NCBI GenBank assembly: GCA_015844335.1
Contig: JADLZL010008204.1
Coordinates: 62,001 to 126,000 of the forward strand
Origin: Chrysopogon serrulatus
Lineage: Eukaryota; Streptophyta; Magnoliopsida; Poales; Poaceae
Direction: 5' to 3'
DNA length: 64,000 bases
Shown here: piece after piece, positions 57,438-64,000 of the stretch
Layout of the letters: each line of letters begins with the position of its first letter
Position numbering within the stretch: position 1 is the stretch's first letter
The notes under the pieces: model-generated
Databases searched by the model: none
Seen by the model: only the letters and a program-made list of their open reading frames with translations
Told to the model about the DNA's origin: nothing
Program-made: the position numbers and the translations under genes

Positions 57438-58497
57438 GTGGTTTAGGATTACCCGAAGGTAGTATCGTTCTCCTTCGGCCGGATGTGCTGAGACAATCCT
57501 GCCTATCTGGTATTTATGTTTTTGTTTCCTCTATTGCCATAGCTTGTCCTTTGTGTTCCATGTATAGTATTCAGGGAAGTCTCTATATAGTATGCCTCTT
57601 GCCTTTTCATCATCTGTGTTCTTTTCAAAATACGCTGTCAACATTGACCTTTCTATGCCTCCACGGTTGACGACATCCTTGATTTTGTCCTTGCCATTGT
57701 ATGTGACCATGTGCATGTTTGGTAGGTGCAGCTGCAGTTGCATTACCGGTGGGCTTATTTTGCTTAGTTCGAAGCCATATATTCTCCACAGTGCTTCTGG
57801 AGGCGTCACCCAACGTGCGTCTTTGTATTGTCGAATCTCATCAATTTCTACCTCTTTCTCAGCTCCGGTTACAGATATAGATGCCTTGTCATGCCCCTTG
57901 TATAGGTATTTGTAAAGGTACTTGACTGCTTTAATGCTCGAGCATATCTCAACATTTATGTGGCAGTTGAACATCATCAGTAGGTAAGGGTTGTAAGGAA
58001 CAACCCACCTGTTATCCAGATTGCATTTTCTAACTTTTGCGGTCCTTCCGTCGTTGCGTCTCCTATATAGTGGGTAGGAGTCCTTGCCTGTTATCGTAGT
58101 TTCATTGAATGCCCTTGGGTAGTTGTTCTTGCATGACGACGCGATTCTTTGTGCACGCACAGTTTCTGTTCAGTGCTCCGCACGGACCGTGCATCATATG
58201 TTTCACTACCAGTTTGTATAGCTCTGGGTATTTATGCTTGTTAGGAAGTTCAGCGGAAATCACTCGGTCGCATCTTAGCCTCGGGCATGTGTACTTGTAT
58301 TTCCCTGTCATGATCAGCAAGAAGTGAGCATGTGGCAGTCCCCTCTTCTGGAACTCTACCACATAGGTATACGCCTTAACCTTTCCGAGGATGTCTTTCT
58401 CGAAGAGCTGCTTCTTCATTTCTTCTAGTTTTGCTCTAAAAACACGAACAACCAGGTCTAGGCAATGCTTTGCGGTGTTTGTCCAAACTTCACTCAT
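57438..58497 (-). pseudogene. Helitron Rep (HUH nuclease) domain, broken
   Basis: 58497-58102 has the HUH motif in FQKRGLPHAHFLLIM. After a frameshift near 58130, 58160-57531 has FNETTITGKDSYPLYRRR and the tyrosine motif in VKYLYKYLYKGHDKASI. An in-frame TAG at 57531-57533 then separates it from the helicase frame, to which it is otherwise contiguous. The Rep nuclease nicks and joins Helitron ends using its tyrosines. Just upstream (58570-58500), KYGKPHIFLTMTCNPNWEE can be read across another frame change. Confidence 0.9.
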
Positions 58498-58773
58498 TTT
58501 TTATCTCTTCCCAGTTGGGGTTGCATGTCATCGTAAGGAATATGTGCGGTTTTCCATATTTCCTAACGAGCCATAGCATCTAGATACCGACGATGTTTGT
58601 CTCTTGGCCCTCCAATAAATGATGAGGGAAGTATTTTTTTTCCCAATTTCATTTCCCTGCTTTGCTCCCCGGACTTAATGCTATCAAGAAGCCCTTGATA
58701 CAGTCCGCTCTTATTTAAATCGATGATGATACAGGTAGTCTAGTCTCGGCGTTTTCAATCTTTATGTATGTAT

Positions 58774-59866
58774 CTACAAAGAAACTGTTGGAATAGTCGG
58801 CCACCATGTAACACCGGATCGAAAATATTTGGTCGCGCGTGGAATTTGTAGCGATAGTATTCTCTCATTGTTACGCATAGCTTTCTTTGTTTGTATCTGT
58901 TTTAAAATTGTTTGATCAAGAGTCGGTTTAATATGGATATATATAGTGGGATTTAATTTTAGATAAGAAAGAAATATACGATATACTAAACCTGGGTCGT
59001 CGGCGTTCTCTTTTTTTTTTTTTTTTTTCTTTGCACGGGCCTTTAGCACTTACGCCATTTCTACACCGACCTTTGGGATATCCGGATGCCAACCTAGTTC
59101 GGCTTGAGGAAAGAATATAGGATATGCTAGGGGATCGTAGCATCCATGGTATGCTCTTTATGCTCTTTATCTCATTGTTGGTGCCATGTAGTATTATGTT
59201 ACTTTCTGAATTACTTCTCCTTTCGTTTCCTTCAATCCATACTGCTGCTACCTCTGAAGTGATTGGTGGACTGTATCTATGATCCAATCTCTGGTCTAGG
59301 TTTAAGATAATTCTATAGTCCTCGAGGTTTTGGGCCTGTCCCAAGCTCCTGAACTGTTTTGAGTATGGGTTTTCACGTAGAACGTCGGTGATTATGTCTA
59401 TTATGTGCTTGTCTTTCTCGTATAATTCCTTGCGGCAGCGACGGTAACGATGCTCTAGGGTTGGATCATCATCGTAGAAGTATAGCTCCAAATCTTTGGG
59501 CTTTTTCTCGGTTGTTACCAAATGAGGGTATGTCGTGGTACATCCGACCATGGGCTCGGAAGGTGTATATTCAGATTTTCGGATGTCGATCGTGTCATTT
59601 GTCTAGTTGGCAATGCAGAGTTGTAAATGAGAAGTGACCGTTGAAAAATCTGATATTGTTCGAAAATGCACCGCATCGAAGTCGTTGCTCGTCCATAGCC
59701 TCTTGAGTTGGGGTGGTGTATCTGGACTGTACAGTTTGATCTTCCCCTTCCTGCAACATAAGCCTTTGGACTCGTACTCAAACTTTTTGGCGTTGCAAAA
59801 TTTGCAATTTTCCATGGTTTTGAGCATGTGAATCTTTTTTGGTATGTTCTTTGTATACGATGTCAT
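58774..59866 (-). pseudogene. Helitron protein N-terminal region (helitron-like N domain)
   Basis: 59866-59603 contains a Cys-rich segment, CKFCNAKKFEYESKGLCC, and TPPQLKRLWTS. 59551-58928 reads LELYFYDDDPTLEHRYRRCR, NPYSKQFRSLGQAQNLEDYR and LTSEVAAVWIEGNE-like sequence, the well-known region before Rep. Frames change near 59560 and near 59150, where HGCYDPLAYPIFFPQAELGW can be read in another frame. An A20-type run (T-run on + at 59012-59031) lies in the break that follows. A 9-bp tandem duplication (TGCTCTTTA) is at about 59150-59170. Confidence 0.85.
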
Positions 59867-60177
59867 ATGGGTCAGCGGTGTTTGAATCCTCAGGAGCTGT
59901 TTCCTTGTCGTCTATGATTTCCATATCCTCATCTATGTTCCATTCTGTTATAGAATAAAAAATCAGCAAAGTATACTAATTAATATAATGATGCGAATAA
60001 TTTAGTTCTATTTAGCATACCTTGAGCAGAGAACATATATTCATCTTCATAGGAGTCTTGTTCAAATATCACACCTTCATTGTCTGCATAGTAATGTTTG
60101 GTATTTATATTTTATTTTTTGTATTTCATAAGACCTTAAAGAATAACTTGATAAATGACTTACCCCGATCTTCGTTG

Positions 60178-60530
60178 TAGGCTGATCCTAGTGCTTCTTT
60201 GGTGGCTGGACACATTGAAGAGGGGTTGCCTGTCCAAGAAACGTGGTTAGCTTTATATAAAGTTTTATTTTGCTTTGTAATGTGTTAGTGTTATGTAAAA
60301 TTTTAGTATTACCATTACTCATGTCTTGGTAATGTGATAGTATTCCAGAAGAGCATAAATAATAACTGATAAACTTACCTGATCCTAGTGCATCTTTTTC
60401 TTTAGTTGATGGACACATAGAAGAGGGATTGCCTGTGTCCAAAAAATATGGTTAGCTTCACATAACTTTTTATATTGCTTTGTAGTGTGATAGTAGTATG
60501 TTAAATTTTAGTATTACCATTACTTATGGC
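60178..60530 (-). repeat. Duplicated acidic exon module of about 200 bp in the Helitron gene
   Basis: CTGATCCTAGTGCTTCTTT at 60181 and CTGATCCTAGTGCATCTTT at 60381 begin two copies that continue through GAAGAGGGRTTGCCTGT and AAATTTTAGTATTACCATTAC. Both exon and intron are duplicated. Confidence 0.85.
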
Positions 60531-60959
60531 ATGTTTTTCTTTGTAGATGTCTTGTGTCTTTGTCTCTGTCCTTTATTTTGGTTATCTCCTCATCGATGAT
60601 ACTTTAACATATGTCATATGTGTCGCTATCAATTCTTCATTTTGATTGTCCAACGATGATTGTCTTCCTTGTGGTGTCTCTTTTTACATTAGAGGTAGAT
60701 GTTATGTCCTTTACTTTTTCAACATATGCGGGGTTCTCCATAGCTATTGAATCCTTGTTCTTTGTGATGCGCTTCAGTTCTTGGTTCAGTTCTTGGTTAG
60801 ATGTAATTTGTCGTATTCTTGATTTCTTTTTTCTGGCTGCATTTGTGCATAGTATTGCCTGTCTTTTGCATTTTTTTTCATCTTCTGTTCTTGTTTTTTT
60901 TTCTTCGTGTTCCTGTTCCCTTGAACACTTTCTTGTTTCTGTGTCAATTCCTTTCTTTT

Positions 60960-61840
60960 TCTTCCGGTGATAGGCTTCACGGCGTCTTTTTAATTTTTGT
61001 TGCTTTTCTTCATCTGTCATCTGTACATAATGGTAGCTCTCTTTTTTTCTTTTTTCTTCCTTGGCAGGCAGCACCAGACTTCCTTTGGAAAATGATTTAT
61101 CTGCATGAAAGTTATGTGTAATTTGTGAATCTATTCTTGACTTAAAATAATGGTTGGTAAAATACAAATAGATTTTTAAATTAATTTGTAGACTTTGTTT
61201 ATGATAGTCTTTAATATTTGTGCTAGAAGTATGAGTATTGAACTAACTTTGGATTGGTTTCTTCTTGTTCATGTTCATCTGCAGCAACACTTCCTTGCGT
61301 CTGTGTCGAATGCTTTCTTTTGTTTTGTTGATAGGCTTCACAACGTCTTTTCAATTTTTTCTTGCTTTTCTTCATTGGCCAATCGTGCATAACGGTCTCT
61401 CTCTGTTTTCCTTTTTTGCTCCTTGGCAGGCCGCACTGTACTTTCTTTGCAAAATGAACTTTCTGTATGAGAGTTATGTGTAATTTTTTAATATATTGTT
61501 GATTTTAAATAATTGTTGATAAAATGCGAATAGATTCTTTATTAATTTATAAGTTTTTTTTTTGATAGAGTTAAAGATTTGTGCTTGAATTATGAGTAAT
61601 GTACTAACCTAGATTCATACCTTCCTGTTCTCGTTCATCGGCAAAGCATCACTTTTTGGGTCTTTGTTGTGTCCTTTTTTTTTTTTTTTGTTGATAGGCT
61701 TCACGACGTCTTTTTAATTTTTCTTGCTTTTCTTCTTCAGTCATCCGTGCATAACGGTCTCTTTTCTGTTTTCCTTTTTTTGCTCCTTGGCGGATGGAAT
61801 TAGGCTCTCTTTGCAAAATGAATTATCTGCATGAAAGGTA
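60960..61840 (-). repeat. Triplicated basic exon module of about 360 bp in the Helitron gene
   Basis: On +, GATAGGCTTCACGGCGTCTT-like sequence followed by TTTAATTTTTCTTGCTTTTC occurs near 60970, 61331 and 61694. Each is followed 90-110 bp later by CTCCTTGGCAGGC and TTTGCAAAATGA. Spacing is about 360 bp. The repeat unit contains an exon plus its flanking intron. Confidence 0.85.
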
Positions 61841-62217
61841 TGTGTAATGTGTGAATCTATTGTTTATTAAAGATAATATTTGATTAAAAAATTATTCACT
61901 CGTAATTTTATTTTGGTACATTTAAGATATGTGATTAAATTAGGAGTACTGTACTAACCTGGATCCATATTTTCATTTTTTTGTTCATCCGCAGCATCAG
62001 GACGTATTGGCTGTTGGCCATCTTTCTTTGTGACATCTTGTACATGTACATCTTGATAGGCGTCAAGAAGCTTTACATTTACTTGGTGCGGAACCACGTC
62101 TTCAACGTCAGTATCAACTATTATGGGATCTCCAGTTTCCACGTTCTTGATATTTATGTCCATGACGTTATATCTTGTGAGGATTGGAGTTGTAAGAGTG
62201 GCACGGCTGTTGTCTAA

Positions 62218-63400
62218 ATGATTACTATTGTAGTCGATGGTTTAATTATCTGTAGCTAGCGAGATCTAGTGCGCCTTGTGACAATTTGTTGTTTTGTATG
62301 TTAAATCCTATATTGCTACTCATATATGTACTCAGTTTGATCCGTGGCCATGATTATTCAAATAGAAATCGGTGTCCTATTAGGACTTAGGTTCCTAGTA
62401 TGAACCAATTGTGTTATCAGAATAGACTTTGTATTAGAAACCGTATCCTAGTTGTACTCATGGTTGTGGCCGTATTATATTATTAATATAGGTTTTGTTT
62501 AATAGAATCCGTATTCTAGTTGTATTCATGCCGGGGTCTCTGGATGTGTGTACCGTGATGTCATGCTGATCTCTGTGGCTTCCCACTGGGAGGTGACGTT
62601 GCCCATGAGGGTGTGCTTCAGGTTGGTGGTGGCATCTCGTTGCCTCTTCTCCTACCTTTATTCCTTCCTGAGTGGTGTCATTCATCTCTCCTTTCCAAGA
62701 ATTACCAAATGGCAACAAAAGCAGTCAGGGCGTCCAGCAGCCTAAGGAGCTGCTCGTGGACGCTGTGGCAATGTTTCCCCGCCATCAGCACCCTGCTGCT
62801 GGGCGGATGCGGAGGTGAGGAAGCGGCGTAGTGGGGCTTTGGCATTGGACTATTGCAGGAGGGCGTCCCGTGGATCGGATGGAGATGGGGAGGCCGGCGG
62901 CGGCGGTTTTGTTCATCTCATCTCTCTGCTGAATGTGCAACCAGATTCTACAGGGGCCGCTCCTTTCATTCCACCTTTATTAATTTGTGTAAGTTACAGC
63001 TAGCGACCTGCCTCACCCTGACAGCCTCTGCCTGTTGTTGTCGACATACGTACTGTACGTACTACGCTGTAAAATTGACGATATATAAGCAGCATGCATG
63101 ACCATTATTGAGATTGAATAGCATCCGTCCCATTCTTCCTCCCCCCTGTCTATTTTGTGTGGATTTCCTACCCAAAGATGATTGGCATGCAGTGGAAAAA
63201 TGGATTTCCCTGTCTTATCAATTCAAAAACTGTTTTGATGAGAAGGAAAAAATGGTAATCTTTGCATGCAATTTGTTATGTAGTACACTACTACATCTGA
63301 CAGCATGCCTGAGCATGGCTTGAAAAGGCAGAGTCAATTAATGATCAAAAGAGTGGAACAACACATAGTGAAGTGCGCACAGAATTTATATTGATTAACT
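62218..63400. other. Unassigned sequence between Helitron 5' exons and the right-edge gene
   Basis: No gene was recognised. A direct repeat near 62435-62465 and 62500-62530 (CCGTATYCTAGTTGTAYTCATG) lies in AT-rich DNA. 62540-62930 is more GC-rich with short open frames on both strands but no domain. The Helitron 5' TC end may lie here or beyond the edge; it was not found. Confidence 0.4.
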
Positions 63401-64000
63401 TTATAAACATAGAATTACAAGTACCAGATAGTCACTGCATTTATAAAAAACACATAGGACTATTATTACAACTCTAAAAAAATATATAAAAATATTTCTA
63501 ACTCTTTTCTTTATTAAACTAAGTAATTCTAGGACTCCAGTGGGCATGTTGCCTTCAGATTCATTCTCCTTGTATGTTGTTAGTAGGGTTCCCAAAAATT
63601 GCTTTCTGAGTTCATGTCCATCCTCCTGTGGGTTCATCATACAAGTAAACAAATAATTATTAGTATCAAATCAAATGTGTTAATAAATGCAAAATTAATG
63701 AATCAAATGTTTTTTATATTGACCTTTAATAATGGCAAATGCAGTTGTTCGCCTTTCCACGAGGTCATGAAGAGAGAAACAAGATAGCCAGATAACTCCC
63801 TAATAATAAAGGAAAAAAATTAAATATCCTGTGAATTAGATAATTATTATATACAATATTGAGCTAGAAAGGATGGTTACCTATTATAAACTGGAATATC
63901 ATGTGATATTATTTGACGCCATAGGAAAATATTCTCATTCCATTTAGATCCAGGACAAGCTTTTGACAAGGCTTTTGGTAGGTGTTCAGCAATCCATAAA
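63401..64000 (-). CDS. Three exons of a gene running off the right edge, tentatively Ulp1/C48-like
   Basis: Minus-strand exons: from the edge to about 63881, 63808-63733 and 63628 to at most 63401, joined by GT/AG introns with matching phase. They read ALSKACPGSKWNENIFLWRQ, IISHDIPVYNRELSGYLVS, LFMTSWKGEQLHLPLLK and EDGHELRKQFLGTLLTTYKE. The layout DIP...SGYLVSLFM..WKG resembles the end of plant Ulp1-like proteases, where the motif would be D-C-G at the nucleophile; here it reads L-S-G, so a serine replaces the cysteine. The N-terminal part with His and Asp lies outside the window. Family assignment is tentative; the splice structure is clear. Confidence 0.45.

Larger units (their letters stand above)
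49644..62217 (-). mobile_element. Autonomous-type Helitron, large, broken, 5' end not identified
   Basis: The minus-strand 3' terminus reads CCCGTGGCAACGCACGGG (6-bp stem hairpin), GCATATTTACTAG and then T, a textbook Helitron end at 49644. Upstream on the same strand are a Pif1-like helicase (57437-55540), HUH Rep (58497-57531), the N-terminal zinc-binding region (59866-58928) and basic repeated exons to about 62165. A LINE is inserted at 50727-54226. The 5' TC terminus was not found up to the window end, so the right limit given is only the last sequence assigned to it. Confidence 0.8.
59867..62217 (-). pseudogene. 5' exons of the Helitron gene: acidic and lysine/arginine-rich repeated exons
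   Basis: On minus, frames near 62163-61954, 61800-61690, 61460-61310 and 61167-60637 read as short exons between T-rich introns. The basic exon pattern EEKQQKLKRRREAY is present three times, and an acidic, Ser/Pro-rich module (GNPSSMCPSTKEK and onward) twice at about 60420 and 60220. Basic N-terminal tracts precede Rep in plant Helitron proteins. Splice joins were not resolved and stops are present, so no full model is given. Confidence 0.6.

Noticed and set aside
62540..63000. Small frames at 62.5-63.0 kb as a gene
   Set aside because: Short, overlapping, on both strands, without splice support or recognisable domain.

Overview
The window is nuclear DNA from a grass (Poaceae). It holds a multi-exon, intron-containing plant aldehyde oxidase gene of the monocot type, together with transposon families typical of grass genomes: Stowaway MITEs, a CACTA end with TTTGCCGAC-type subterminal repeats, FAR1-type MULEs carrying Ulp1-like genes, Helitrons and L1-type LINEs with a C-terminal RNase H. 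The species cannot be fixed from the sequence alone.

Only one clearly intact host gene is present: aldehyde oxidase on the + strand (7585-13968, ten coding exons, 1,340 residues, every splice junction GT/AG and in phase). It lies just right of the 5' LTR of a decayed Ty3/gypsy element that runs off the left edge (1-5974, minus strand). The 1.6 kb between LTR and start codon holds a TATA box and a G-box.

Right of aldehyde oxidase, almost everything is transposon. In order: a Stowaway MITE (16392-16721); a full-length 6.4 kb L1-type LINE with a perfect 17-bp target-site duplication (17016-23457); degenerate retroelement-like coding sequence (23475-28560) split by a non-autonomous hAT element with an 8-bp duplication (26277-27310); a 16.5 kb Mutator-like element (29173-45646) with two convergent broken genes, a Ulp1/C48 peptidase-like gene on + and a FAR1-type transposase on minus; a MITE/CACTA/Pack-type composite (45757-48290); a small Helitron (48297-49492); and a large autonomous-type Helitron on minus (49644 to beyond about 62.2 kb) that carries broken Rep and Pif1-like helicase sequence and a 5'-truncated LINE (50727-54226). 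The right edge (63401-64000) has three spliced exons of another gene, tentatively Ulp1-like.

The most unusual structure is in the MULE. Its introns, and even whole exon-plus-intron modules, are built from several independent tandem arrays (units of about 190, 207, 213, 214, 285 and 420 bp) rich in the heptamer GTTGCAA on the + strand whichever way the gene runs. The Ulp1-like gene keeps the His and Asp regions of the catalytic site but has lost the nucleophile-Cys motif. The N-terminal region of the Helitron shows the same behaviour, with a triplicated lysine/arginine-rich exon. No prokaryotic-type system or CRISPR array is present.
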